DNA from: Agromyces atrinae
Lineage (GTDB): Bacteria; Actinomycetota; Actinomycetes; Actinomycetales; Microbacteriaceae
Direction of reading: 5' to 3'
NCBI RefSeq assembly: GCF_013407835.1
Contig: NZ_JACCBI010000001.1
Span: 3,348,001-3,412,000 of the forward strand
Length of the DNA stretch: 64,000 bases
The translations under genes were made by a program, and so were the position numbers. Below, in pieces: positions 44,352 to 52,582 of this stretch; position 1 is the first letter of the stretch; the number at the start of each line of letters is the position of its first letter. The notes beneath the pieces are model-generated. The model saw nothing but the letters and a program-made list of their open reading frames with translations, was not told the origin of the DNA and searched no databases.

Positions 44352-46172
44352 TCAGTACTTCCTCTCCATCGGCTGGTAGCGCGTGATCGTGACCGGCTTC
44401 CAGTCGAGCCGGATGTGATCGGCGGCGTGCGACGAGTGTGCGTCGCCCGACAGATACGCCATCGTGTGCTTCATGTAGTTCTCGTCGTCGCGCTTCGGGA
44501 AGTCGTCACGCATGTGGCCGCCGCGGCTCTCGTCGCGGTTCGCCGCCGAGAAGACGACGACCTCGGCGAGATCGAGCAGGAAGCCGAGCTCGACGGCCTC
44601 GAGCAGGTCGGTGTTGAACCGCTTGCCCTTGTCTTGCACGGCGATGTTCTTGTAGCGCTCGCGCAGGCCCGCGATCACGTTCATGACGTGCGCGAGCGAC
44701 TCGGCGGTGCGGAACACCTGGGCGCCCTTGTCCATCTCGTCCTGCAGCTCCTTGCGAATCGCGGCGATCCGCTCGGTGCCGGTCGAGGTGCGCAGGTGCT
44801 CGAGCAGGCCGCGGATCTCCGCGGTCGGGTCGTCCGGCAGCGGCACGAACTCGGCCGTCTGCACGTACTCGACGGCGTTCTTTCCGGCGCGCTTGCCGAA
44901 GACGTTGATGTCGAGGAGCGAGTTCGTTCCGAGACGGTTCGATCCGTGCACCGAGACGCACGCGCACTCGCCGGCGGCGTAGAGGCCGGGCACGACGGTC
45001 GTGTTGTCGCGGAGGACTTCGGCCGCGACGTTCGTCGGGATGCCGCCCATGGCGTAGTGCGCCGTCGGCATGACGGGGACGGGCTCGAAGACCGGGTCGA
45101 CACCGAGGTAGGTGCGGGCGAACTCGGTGATGTCGGGGAGCTTCGTCTCGAGCACCTCGGCGCCGAGGTGCGTGCAGTCGAGCAGCACGTAGTCCTTGTG
45201 CGGGCCGGCACCGCGGCCCTCGGCGACCTCCTGCACCATGCAGCGCGAGACGATGTCGCGCGGCGCGAGGTCCTTGATGGTCGGGGCGTACCGCTCCATG
45301 AAGCGCTCGCCGCTCGCGTTGCGGAGGATCGCACCCTCACCGCGGGCACCCTCGGTGAGGAGGATGCCGAGGCCGGCGAGACCGGTCGGGTGGAACTGGA
45401 AGAACTCCATGTCCTCGAGCGGGAGGCCCTTGCGCCAGATGATGCCGACGCCGTCGCCCGTGAGGGTGTGCGCGTTCGACGTCGTCTTGTAGATCTTGCC
45501 GAAGCCGCCGGTCGCGAAGATGATCGCCTTGGCCTGGAAGACGTGCAGGTCGCCCGTGGCGAGGTCGTAGGCGACGACGCCCGAGGGCTGGTCGACGCCG
45601 TCGACCTCGGTCATGACGAGGTCGAGCACGTAGTACTCGTTGAAGAAGTTGATGCCGAGGCGGACGCAGTTCTGGAAGAGCGTCTGCAGGATCATGTGAC
45701 CCGTGCGGTCGGCGGCGTAGCAGGCACGGCGGACGGGCGCCTTGCCGTGGTCACGCGTGTGACCGCCGAAGCGGCGCTGGTCGATCTTGCCCTCGGGTGT
45801 GCGGTTGAAGGGCAGGCCCATGTTCTCGAGGTCGATGACCGCGTCGATGGCCTCCTTCGCGAGGATCTCGGCCGCGTCCTGGTCGACGAGGTAGTCGCCG
45901 CCCTTGACGGTGTCGAAGGTGTGCCACTCCCAGCTGTCCTCCTCGACGTTCGCGAGGGCGGCAGCCATGCCGCCCTGAGCGGCACCCGTGTGGGAGCGCG
46001 TCGGGTACAGCTTCGAGATGACGGCGGTCTTCGCGCCGGGGCCGGCTTCGATCGCGGCACGCATGCCGGCACCGCCGGCGCCGACGATGACGACGTCGAA
46101 CTGGTGGTAGTGGACTCCGTCGACGATCCGTACGTCGGCGTCGTTGTTCCAGGGGGACGGGGCGGCAGTCAC
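44352..46172 (-). CDS. sdhA: Succinate dehydrogenase flavoprotein subunit
   Basis: 606 residues. FAD-binding [13 protein letters not shown], covalent-FAD region [16 protein letters not shown], substrate region FHPTG and catalytic Arg in RDIVSRCM. Oxidises succinate to fumarate in the citric-acid cycle. GTG 46172 has AGGAG upstream; in-frame codons further upstream overlap sdhD and are rejected. Confidence 0.96.
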   Translation of the reverse strand: MTAAPSPWNNDADVRIVDGVHYHQFDVVIVGAGGAGMRAAIEAGPGAKTAVISKLYPTRSHTGAAQGGMAAALANVEEDSWEWHTFDTVKGGDYLVDQDAAEILAKEAIDAVIDLENMGLPFNRTPEGKIDQRRFGGHTRDHGKAPVRRACYAADRTGHMILQTLFQNCVRLGINFFNEYYVLDLVMTEVDGVDQPSGVVAYDLATGDLHVFQAKAIIFATGGFGKIYKTTSNAHTLTGDGVGIIWRKGLPLEDMEFFQFHPTGLAGLGILLTEGARGEGAILRNASGERFMERYAPTIKDLAPRDIVSRCMVQEVAEGRGAGPHKDYVLLDCTHLGAEVLETKLPDITEFARTYLGVDPVFEPVPVMPTAHYAMGGIPTNVAAEVLRDNTTVVPGLYAAGECACVSVHGSNRLGTNSLLDINVFGKRAGKNAVEYVQTAEFVPLPDDPTAEIRGLLEHLRTSTGTERIAAIRKELQDEMDKGAQVFRTAESLAHVMNVIAGLRERYKNIAVQDKGKRFNTDLLEAVELGFLLDLAEVVVFSAANRDESRGGHMRDDFPKRDDENYMKHTMAYLSGDAHSSHAADHIRLDWKPVTITRYQPMERKY

Positions 46173-46183
46173 AGTGCTCCTAG

Positions 46184-46630
46184 TCAAGCCGAGCAGAACG
46201 AGGGGAGCAGATCGGCGGGTGCTCCCACGGGGCAGGGCTCGAAGGTGAAGATGACGAGCGTGCCGAGGACGATGAGGACGACAGCGGATGCCAGGAGGGC
46301 ACCCTTCAACACGGACTGGATGCGCCCGGGGTTGGTGTAGTCGTTGACGAGGGTGCGCATTCCGTTGGTGCCGTGGATCAGCGCGAGCCAGAGCAGGAGG
46401 CAATCCCACCACTGCCAGAACGGCTGGGCCCACTTGCCGCCGACGAATCCGAAGTCGATGGCCTTGACGCCTTCGCCGACCATGAGGTTCACGAAGAGGT
46501 GGCCGAAGATCAGCACCACGAGCACGACGCCCGAGGCGCGCATGTAGATCCAGCCCCACTTCTCCCAGTTGATCCCGCGCTTGCGGGCCGGGCGGATCGG
46601 AGCGCGGGGGGAGTCGATGGTTGTCGTCAT
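46184..46630 (-). CDS. sdhD: Succinate dehydrogenase membrane anchor subunit
   Basis: 148 residues with three membrane helices. [29 protein letters not shown] contains the heme-ligand type His, and [14 protein letters not shown] is typical of SdhD. Anchors SdhAB and forms the quinone site with SdhC. ATG 46630 preferred; the upstream frame overlaps sdhC. Confidence 0.9.
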   Translation of the reverse strand: MTTTIDSPRAPIRPARKRGINWEKWGWIYMRASGVVLVVLIFGHLFVNLMVGEGVKAIDFGFVGGKWAQPFWQWWDCLLLWLALIHGTNGMRTLVNDYTNPGRIQSVLKGALLASAVVLIVLGTLVIFTFEPCPVGAPADLLPSFCSA

Positions 46631-46644
46631 GTCGCTCTCCTCTC

Positions 46645-47085
46645 CTAGTGGCTGAACACGTTGATCAGGTGGCGGGGGGTGAAGGCCAGCATCGTGACGA
46701 CCCACAGGCCGATGACGATCCAGAACAGCAGCTTCTGATGGCGCGTCGCCCACGACCAGAAGTCGACGAGGATGATGCGCAGACCATTGAAGGCGTGGAA
46801 GACGATGGCGCCGACGAGGGCGACCTCACCGAGGCCCATGATGGGCGTCTGGTACGTGCCGATGACGGCGTTGTACGCCTCGGGGCTCACTCGCACGAGA
46901 GCCGTGTCGAGGATGTGGACGAGAAGGAAGAAGAAGATGGCGACGCCCGTGATGCGGTGAAGCACCCACGACCACATGCCTTCATTGCCCCGATAGAGCG
47001 TTCCGCCCGGTCGGTGCTTCTTCTTCGCCGTCCCGACGTTCGAATCGACCGATTCCGTCAGGGTTCCTGCCGGCGACTCTGGCAT
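46645..47085 (-). CDS. sdhC: Succinate dehydrogenase cytochrome b556 subunit
   Basis: 146 residues, three helices. [31 protein letters not shown] carries the SHR-type LHRITG and heme His motifs; [14 protein letters not shown] follows. First gene of the operon. ATG 47085 has GGGAGG eight bases upstream. Confidence 0.93.
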   Translation of the reverse strand: MPESPAGTLTESVDSNVGTAKKKHRPGGTLYRGNEGMWSWVLHRITGVAIFFFLLVHILDTALVRVSPEAYNAVIGTYQTPIMGLGEVALVGAIVFHAFNGLRIILVDFWSWATRHQKLLFWIVIGLWVVTMLAFTPRHLINVFSH

Positions 47086-47157
47086 GAACAACCCTCCCTG
47101 GCTGTCGTGTACGCCCTGCGAAGAGAGGGCACTCTGAGCACGAGGCTCGATGCCGCT

Positions 47158-47163
47158 AGTCTA
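47158..47163 (-). promoter_or_regulatory. Candidate -10 box of sdhCDAB
   Basis: On the minus strand TAGACT lies about 72 bases before ATG 47085; an iron-box-like site is located in its -35 zone. Confidence 0.4.
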
Positions 47164-47182
47164 TCTCCGCTCCGGGGCCCCT

Positions 47183-47201
47183 GCCGCTAAGGCAAACCTA
47201 A
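47183..47201 (-). promoter_or_regulatory. DtxR/IdeR-like iron box upstream of sdh
   Basis: Minus-strand TTAGGTTTGCCTTAGCGGC matches the 19-base DtxR/IdeR consensus at 14 positions by my count, with a good left half. It would overlap the sdh promoter. Confidence 0.4.
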
Positions 47202-47202
47202 G

Positions 47203-47220
47203 TGTCTCGACGTCGAGACA
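47203..47220. promoter_or_regulatory. Perfect 18-bp palindrome between sdhC and manC
   Basis: TGTCTCGACGTCGAGACA is fully self-complementary and adjoins the iron-box-like site in a divergent promoter region. Confidence 0.6.
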
Positions 47221-47299
47221 TCTCCCGATCGAGATCGAACGGATGACGCGGCCGGCGAGAGTTTCCACTGAGCGCGATGACGCGTCATCCGCCTCTCGG

Positions 47300-47305
47300 T
47301 AGTCT
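47300..47305 (+). promoter_or_regulatory. manC: Leaderless -10 box of manC
   Basis: TAGTCT ends six bases before ATG 47312. Confidence 0.55.
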
Positions 47306-47311
47306 GGCCGC

Positions 47312-48433
47312 ATGCCTAACGACCACGCGATCCCCGGTTTCTACGCGGTCATCCCGGCGGGCGGTGTCGGTTCGCGCCTGTGGCCGCTCTCCCGCGCCGA
47401 TGCGCCGAAGTTCCTCCACGATCTCACCGGGTCGGGCCAGACCCTCCTCCGCGACACGTTCGACCGCCTCGCCCCGCTCTCGGGCGAGCAGCGGATCATG
47501 GTCGTCACGGGTCGCGCCCACCGCGGCGCCGTCGAGAGCCAGCTCCCCGCGCTCGAAGACCTGAACGTCGTGCTCGAGAGCGAACCGCGCGACTCGTCCG
47601 CCGCGATCGGACTCGCCGCGGCGATCCTCGAGCGACGCGAGCCGGGCGTCGTCATCGGCTCCTTCGCCGCCGACCACGTCATCACGGGTGCCGCACTCTT
47701 CCGCGAGGCCGTCGTCGAGGCCGTCGCCTCGGCCGAGGCCGGGTACATCGCGACGATCGGAATCCGCCCGACCGAACCCGCCGTCGGCTTCGGGTACATC
47801 CACTGCGGCGAGTCGCTCTCCATCGAGGGAGCGCCCCACGGACTCCTCGTCGAGTCGTTCGTCGAGAAGCCCGACCTCGCCACGGCCCGCACGTACGTCT
47901 CGGGTGGAGACCACCTGTGGAACGCCGGCATGTTCATCGCCCGCGCCTCCGTCATCCTCGAGGAACTCGGCCGCAACCGCCCCGAGCTCCTCGCGGGCCT
48001 CCTCGAACTCGCCGAGGCGTGGGACGATCCGGCGACGCGCGGCCCCGCGGTCGACCGCATCTGGCCGCGTCTCGAGAAGATCGCCATCGACTACTCCGTC
48101 GCCGAACCCGCCGCGGCCGCCGGTCGCCTCGTCGTCATCCCCGGTCTCTTCGGGTGGGACGACGTCGGAGACTTCGCATCCCTCGCGAAGCTCAACTCGC
48201 GCGGTCGGGCAAGCGACCTCGCCATCCTCGGCCGCGACGCCCGCGTGCTCTCCGACGCGTCGAGCGGCATCGTCGTGACGCAGACGAAGCGTGTCATCAG
48301 CCTCATCGGCGTGAAGGACATCGTGGTCGTCGACACCCCCGACGCCCTCCTCGTGACGACCGCCGAGCACGCCCAGCGGGTGAAGAGCGTCGTCGACGCC
48401 CTGAAGCTCAGCGGCTCGAGCGACGTGCTCTGA
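47312..48433 (+). CDS. manC: Mannose-1-phosphate guanylyltransferase
   Basis: 373 residues. Nucleotidyltransferase motif PAGGVGSRLWPLSRADAPKF (residues 15-34), ADH in SFAADHVI, and VESFVEKPD with WNAGMF. Makes GDP-mannose for wall glycans and phosphatidylinositol mannosides. Fifteen bases before bmp1, so possibly cotranscribed with the nucleoside genes, though functionally unrelated. Confidence 0.93.
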   Translation: MPNDHAIPGFYAVIPAGGVGSRLWPLSRADAPKFLHDLTGSGQTLLRDTFDRLAPLSGEQRIMVVTGRAHRGAVESQLPALEDLNVVLESEPRDSSAAIGLAAAILERREPGVVIGSFAADHVITGAALFREAVVEAVASAEAGYIATIGIRPTEPAVGFGYIHCGESLSIEGAPHGLLVESFVEKPDLATARTYVSGGDHLWNAGMFIARASVILEELGRNRPELLAGLLELAEAWDDPATRGPAVDRIWPRLEKIAIDYSVAEPAAAAGRLVVIPGLFGWDDVGDFASLAKLNSRGRASDLAILGRDARVLSDASSGIVVTQTKRVISLIGVKDIVVVDTPDALLVTTAEHAQRVKSVVDALKLSGSSDVL

Positions 48434-48447
48434 CGAAAGGACCCCTC

Positions 48448-49500
48448 ATGCTCACTCGTCATCTGGCCGCGACCGGCGTGCTCGCGGCATCCGTCCTCCT
48501 CGCCGGCTGCGCCGCCGCGCCCGACGCCGGCGGCGAGACCGCCGGCAGCGACTACTGCGCGCGCATGGTCACCAACTCGGGCGGTCTCGAGGACCGCTCG
48601 TTCAACCAGTCGAGCTGGGAGGGCCTCGAGGCGGCGAGCGACGAGTTCGGCATCGACGTGCGCGCGCTCGTCTCGACCAACGAGACCGACCTCGCGCCGA
48701 ACGTGCAGCAGGCCGTCGAGAGCGGCTGCGAGTTCGTGCTGACCGTCGGGTGGGAGCTCGCCGACCCGACGACCGAGCAGGCCGCGGCGAACCCCGACGT
48801 GCACTTCGCGATCGTCGACGAGCTCGTCGAGGGCGAGAACATCAAGCCCATCGTGTTCGACACGGCGCAGGCGACCTTCCTCGCGGGCTACCTCGCCGCG
48901 GGTGTCACGCAGACCGGCGTCGTCGCGACGTTCGGCGGCGGCAACCAGCCGCCCGTCACCCTCTTCATGGACGGCTTCGTCGACGGCGTCGCCCACTACA
49001 ACGAGGTGCACGGCACAGCCGTTCGTGTGCTCGGCTGGGACAAGGCCGCCCAGGACGGCACGTTCACGGGCGACTTCGAAGACATCAACAAGGGGAAGAC
49101 GACGACCGAGGGCCTCATCGATCAGGGCGCCGACGTCATCCTCCCCGTCGCGGGGCAGGTCGGTGAAGGTGCCGCAGCGGCGGCCCTCGAGCGGAACGCC
49201 CTCGTGATCTGGGTCGACAACGACGGCTACGACACGCTCGACGCCTCGTTCCGTCCCGTCATCCTCACGAGCGTGCTGAAGAACACCCAGGACGCCGTCG
49301 TGCAGATCGTCGGCGACGACATCGACGGCACCTTCACGAACGAGCCCTTCATCGGAACGCTCGAGAACGAGGGAGTCGGGCTCGCCCCGTACCACGACCT
49401 CGCCGACCGGGTGAGCCCCGAGCTCCAGGCCGAGATCGACGGGGTGCGCTCCGAGATCATCGCGGGCACCATCGAGGTCACCTCCCCGAGCGCCCCCTAG
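48448..49500 (+). CDS. BMP-family nucleoside-binding lipoprotein (copy 1)
   Basis: 350 residues. Lipobox VLLAGCAA; mature part follows the BmpA/PnrA/Med pattern (SGGLEDRSFNQSSWEGL, VGWELADPTTEQAAANPDV, LFMDGFVDGVAHYN, NEGVGLAPYHDL). Captures nucleosides for an ABC importer. GAAAGG precedes the ATG. Its paralogue at 49798 is next, separated by a long palindrome. Confidence 0.9.
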   Translation: MLTRHLAATGVLAASVLLAGCAAAPDAGGETAGSDYCARMVTNSGGLEDRSFNQSSWEGLEAASDEFGIDVRALVSTNETDLAPNVQQAVESGCEFVLTVGWELADPTTEQAAANPDVHFAIVDELVEGENIKPIVFDTAQATFLAGYLAAGVTQTGVVATFGGGNQPPVTLFMDGFVDGVAHYNEVHGTAVRVLGWDKAAQDGTFTGDFEDINKGKTTTEGLIDQGADVILPVAGQVGEGAAAAALERNALVIWVDNDGYDTLDASFRPVILTSVLKNTQDAVVQIVGDDIDGTFTNEPFIGTLENEGVGLAPYHDLADRVSPELQAEIDGVRSEIIAGTIEVTSPSAP

Positions 49501-49540
49501 CCCCGCGCCCCTGCGCCCCCGCGCCCCCGCACTTACCTTC

Positions 49541-49603
49541 CGTCTCGGCGTCACGACACGCTGGTTATCGACCCGATAACCAGCGTGTCGTGACGCCGAG
49601 ACG
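49541..49603. repeat. Perfect 30-bp-stem intergenic palindrome, copy C
   Basis: Left arm 49541-49570 and right arm 49574-49603 are exact inverse complements; loop ACC. Arms begin CGTCTCGGCGTCACG and end GCTGGTTATCG. Lies between co-oriented genes, 40 bases after the bmp1 stop. Confidence 0.97.
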
Positions 49604-49665
49604 AGGGGGTTGGGGTGAGGGAGGGGCGGCGGATGCGGCGGGTGAGCGTGTCGTGACCACGCGGT

Positions 49666-49679
49666 TGCTCATATGAGCA
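49666..49679. promoter_or_regulatory. Operator-like dyad TGCTCA-TA-TGAGCA
   Basis: Perfect 14-bp palindrome 132 bases upstream of bmp2. The same half-sites with a two-base spacer recur at 50959 ahead of the ATPase gene. Confidence 0.5.
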
Positions 49680-49745
49680 GAGATTTGTAACTTTTCGGTT
49701 TCGCGCTCGCTCGCGACCCTGTCACTCGCCGCAACTTTCTGTAAC

Positions 49746-49774
49746 GTGACTTGCACTCTGGCCCCGTTTATAGA
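49746..49774 (+). promoter_or_regulatory. Promoter of bmp2
   Basis: GTGACT (49746-49751) and TATAGA (49769-49774) with a 17-base spacer, giving a start near 49781. The 49604-49745 stretch also holds two TGTAAC repeats. Confidence 0.45.
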
Positions 49775-49797
49775 GGGCCTGCATCTTGGAGGTCACA

Positions 49798-50880
49798 GTG
49801 ACGATCACGACCCGGAAGGCCGTCTTCAGCGGTCTCGCGACCTTGGGCGTTGCCGCGCTTCTCGCCGGCTGCGCCTCGGCACCCGAAGAAGGCGGCGGAA
49901 GCACCGATGGAGCCGCGGCTCCCGACTTCCTCCCCTGCATCGTCTCGGACTCGGGCGGATTCGACGACAAGTCGTTCAACCAGCTCGGCTACGAGGGTCT
50001 CGTCGAGGCCGCTGACGCACTCGGCGTCGACTACAAGCAGGTCGAGTCCGCGACCGAGACCGACTTCGCTCCGAATATCACGAGCCTCGTCGACCAGGGC
50101 TGCAACCTGATCGTCACCGTCGGCTTCCTCCTCGAAGAGGCGACCACCGAGGCTGCTGCGGCGAACCCCGATGTCGAGTTCACCATCATCGACTCGTCGA
50201 TCGAGGGCGAGAACATCAAGCCGATCATCTTCGACACCGCCCAGGCGGCGTTCCTCGCCGGCTACGCGGCCGCGAGCTACTCGAAGACCGGCTCCGTCGG
50301 CACCTTCGGCGGCATGCAGATCCCGACCGTCACCATCTTCATGGACGGCTTCGCCGACGGCGTCGCGTACTTCAACGAGCAGAAGGGCACCGACGTCAAG
50401 GTCGTCGGCTGGGATGTCGCCAGCCAGACCGGTTCGTTCACCGGTGGCTTCGAGGCCAACGAGGTCGCCAAGAGCTCGGCTCAGGGCCTCATCGACCAGA
50501 ACGTCGACGTGCTCCTGCCCGTCGGTGGACCGATCTTCCTGTCGGCGATCGAAGCCATCAAGGACTCGGGCAAGGACATCGCGATGATCGGTGTCGACGC
50601 CGACCTCGTCGAGACCAGCCCCGACAACGCGTCGCTCTTCCTCACCTCGATCCTCAAGCAGATGAAGGTCGGTGTCGCTGACGTCGTCACCGCTGCTGCC
50701 GGTGGCGAGTTCAGCAACGAGCCCTACGTCGGAACGCTCGAGAACGACGGCGTCGGAATCGCCCCGTTCCACGACTTCGAATCGAAGGTCGACCCGGCTC
50801 TCGCCGACGAGCTCGAGACGATCAAGGCCGGCATCGTCGACGGTTCGATCCCCGTCGAGTCGCCCTCGTCGCCCAAGTAG
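49798..50880 (+). CDS. BMP-family nucleoside-binding lipoprotein (copy 2)
   Basis: 360 residues. Lipobox AALLAGCAS. Closely parallels copy 1 through the whole length: DSGGFDDKSFNQLGYEGL, VESATETDFAPNITSLV, TIFMDGFADGVAYFN, ENDGVGIAPFHDF. GTG 49798 has GGAGG five bases upstream. Likely the main receptor for the transporter that follows; the gene ends in its own terminator, which would favour excess binding protein over transporter. Confidence 0.93.
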   Translation: MTITTRKAVFSGLATLGVAALLAGCASAPEEGGGSTDGAAAPDFLPCIVSDSGGFDDKSFNQLGYEGLVEAADALGVDYKQVESATETDFAPNITSLVDQGCNLIVTVGFLLEEATTEAAAANPDVEFTIIDSSIEGENIKPIIFDTAQAAFLAGYAAASYSKTGSVGTFGGMQIPTVTIFMDGFADGVAYFNEQKGTDVKVVGWDVASQTGSFTGGFEANEVAKSSAQGLIDQNVDVLLPVGGPIFLSAIEAIKDSGKDIAMIGVDADLVETSPDNASLFLTSILKQMKVGVADVVTAAAGGEFSNEPYVGTLENDGVGIAPFHDFESKVDPALADELETIKAGIVDGSIPVESPSSPK

Positions 50881-50903
50881 TCAGTAAGCACATCGCTGTG
50901 TCG

Positions 50904-50933
50904 CGGGGAGGCCGGGTTCGCCTGGCCTCCCCG
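50904..50933 (+). terminator. Terminator after bmp2
   Basis: CGGGGAGGCC (50904-50913) pairs with GGCCTCCCCG (50924-50933). Followed by the palindrome GCGGTTAACCGC at 50938-50949. Confidence 0.7.
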
Positions 50934-50958
50934 TGGCGCGGTTAACCGCCACTCACCG

Positions 50959-50972
50959 TGCTCACCTGAGCA
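50959..50972. promoter_or_regulatory. Operator-like dyad TGCTCA-CC-TGAGCA
   Basis: Second copy of the dyad seen at 49666, 90 bases before the ATPase start; a related half-site (TGTGAGCAG) occurs near 51014. Confidence 0.5.
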
Positions 50973-51048
50973 CATGGACAACTTCCGAGCGACGACCCAC
51001 CGGCAGCTGCACTTGTGAGCAGACCCACCGACATCGGCGCACCGCTCT

Positions 51049-51054
51049 TAGGAT
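51049..51054 (+). promoter_or_regulatory. -10 box of the nucleoside ABC operon
   Basis: TAGGAT ends seven bases before ATG 51062; GGGGAG within the gap could also serve as ribosome site. Confidence 0.45.
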
Positions 51055-51061
51055 GGGGAGT

Positions 51062-52582
51062 ATGAAGCTCGAACTTCGTGGAATCACCAAACGGTTCGGC
51101 GCTCTGGTCGCGAACGACCACATCGATCTCACCGTTGAGCCCGGAGAAATCCACTGCTTGCTCGGCGAGAACGGCGCCGGCAAGTCCACACTCATGAATG
51201 TGCTCTACGGCCTGTATCAGGCCGACGAGGGCGAGATCCTGCTCGACGACGTCGTCCAGCACTTCTCGGGCCCCGGCGACGCCATGGCGGCCGGCATCGG
51301 CATGGTGCACCAGCACTTCATGCTCATCCCCGTCTTCACCGTCGCCGAGAACGTCATGCTCGGTCATGAGGAGACCAAGGCGGGCGGTCGCCTCGACCTC
51401 GCCGCCGCGCGTCGCCACGTGATCGAGATCTCCGAGCGGTTCGGCTTCGACGTCGACCCGGACGCGCTCGTCGAAGATCTCCCCGTCGGCGTGCAGCAGC
51501 GCGTCGAGATCATCAAGGCCCTCTCGCGCGACGCCCGCGTGCTCGTCTTCGACGAGCCGACGGCCGTGCTGACGCCGCAGGAGACCGACGAGCTCATGGT
51601 CATCATGCGCCAGCTCCGCGAGTCGGGCACGGCGATCGTGTTCATCACGCACAAGCTGCGTGAGGTGCGCGAGGTCGCCGACCGCATCACCGTCATCCGT
51701 CTCGGCAAGGTCGTCGGCGAAGCCGCACCGACCGCGTCGAACTCCGACCTCGCATCCCTCATGGTGGGCCGCGCCGTCGAGCTCACCGTGCACAAGAACC
51801 CGCCGACGCTCGGCGACCGCGCTCTCATCGTCGAGAAGCTCTCGGTCATCGATCCGCTCGGCCAGATCGTCGTGAACGACGTCTCGTTCGACGTCCGCGG
51901 CGGCGAGATCCTCGCGATCGCGGGCGTGCAGGGCAACGGCCAGACCGAGCTGACCGAGGCGATCCTCGGCCTCCAGCCGCGCGTGCGCGGCACCGTCTCC
52001 CTCGACGGCGCGACCCTCACGGGCCTCAGCGTGCGGAAGGTGCTCGACGCCGGTGTCGGCTTCGTGCCCGAGGACCGCAAGGAGGACGGACTCGTCGGCG
52101 AGTTCACCATCGCCGAGAACCTCATGCTCGACCGCTCCGACTCGGCCCCCTTCGTGAAGGCGGGATCGCTGCAGTTGAGCTACCTCGCCCAGTTCGCCGA
52201 AGAGAAGGTGCGCGAGTTCGATGTGCGAGCGCAGGGCATCACGACGCCGGTCGGCCGACTCTCGGGCGGAAACCAGCAGAAGGTCGTGCTCGCGCGCGAG
52301 CTGAGCCGTGAACTGCGTCTCTTCGTCGCCGCCCAGCCCACGCGCGGTATCGACGTCGGCTCGATCGAGTTCGTGCACAAGCGCATCGTCGAGACGCGCG
52401 ACTCGGGTGTTCCCGTGATCGTCGTCTCGACCGAGCTCGACGAGGTCGTCGCGCTCGCCGACCGCATCGCGGTCATGTACCGCGGCGCGATCGTCGGCAT
52501 CGTGCCCGGCACCACCCCGCGCGACGTCCTCGGACTCATGATGGCCGGAGAACTCCCGGCGGGAACGGAGGTCGCCGCGTGA
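51062..52582 (+). CDS. Nucleoside ABC importer ATP-binding protein (NupA/RbsA type)
   Basis: 506 residues, two tandem ATPase domains. First: GENGAGKST, VGVQQRVEIIKAL and LVFDEPTAVLTP. Second: GVQGNGQTEL (degenerate P-loop), LSGGNQQKVVLARELS, FVAAQPTRGIDVGS. This is the layout of BMP-dependent nucleoside importers. Overlaps the first permease (GTGA). Energises uptake with the BMP lipoproteins. Confidence 0.95.
   Translation: MKLELRGITKRFGALVANDHIDLTVEPGEIHCLLGENGAGKSTLMNVLYGLYQADEGEILLDDVVQHFSGPGDAMAAGIGMVHQHFMLIPVFTVAENVMLGHEETKAGGRLDLAAARRHVIEISERFGFDVDPDALVEDLPVGVQQRVEIIKALSRDARVLVFDEPTAVLTPQETDELMVIMRQLRESGTAIVFITHKLREVREVADRITVIRLGKVVGEAAPTASNSDLASLMVGRAVELTVHKNPPTLGDRALIVEKLSVIDPLGQIVVNDVSFDVRGGEILAIAGVQGNGQTELTEAILGLQPRVRGTVSLDGATLTGLSVRKVLDAGVGFVPEDRKEDGLVGEFTIAENLMLDRSDSAPFVKAGSLQLSYLAQFAEEKVREFDVRAQGITTPVGRLSGGNQQKVVLARELSRELRLFVAAQPTRGIDVGSIEFVHKRIVETRDSGVPVIVVSTELDEVVALADRIAVMYRGAIVGIVPGTTPRDVLGLMMAGELPAGTEVAA

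Noticed and set aside
47380..48447. 356-codon N-terminal extension of the first BMP gene
   Set aside because: Reads manC out of frame as Arg-rich sequence; a lipoprotein signal peptide starts at ATG 48448.
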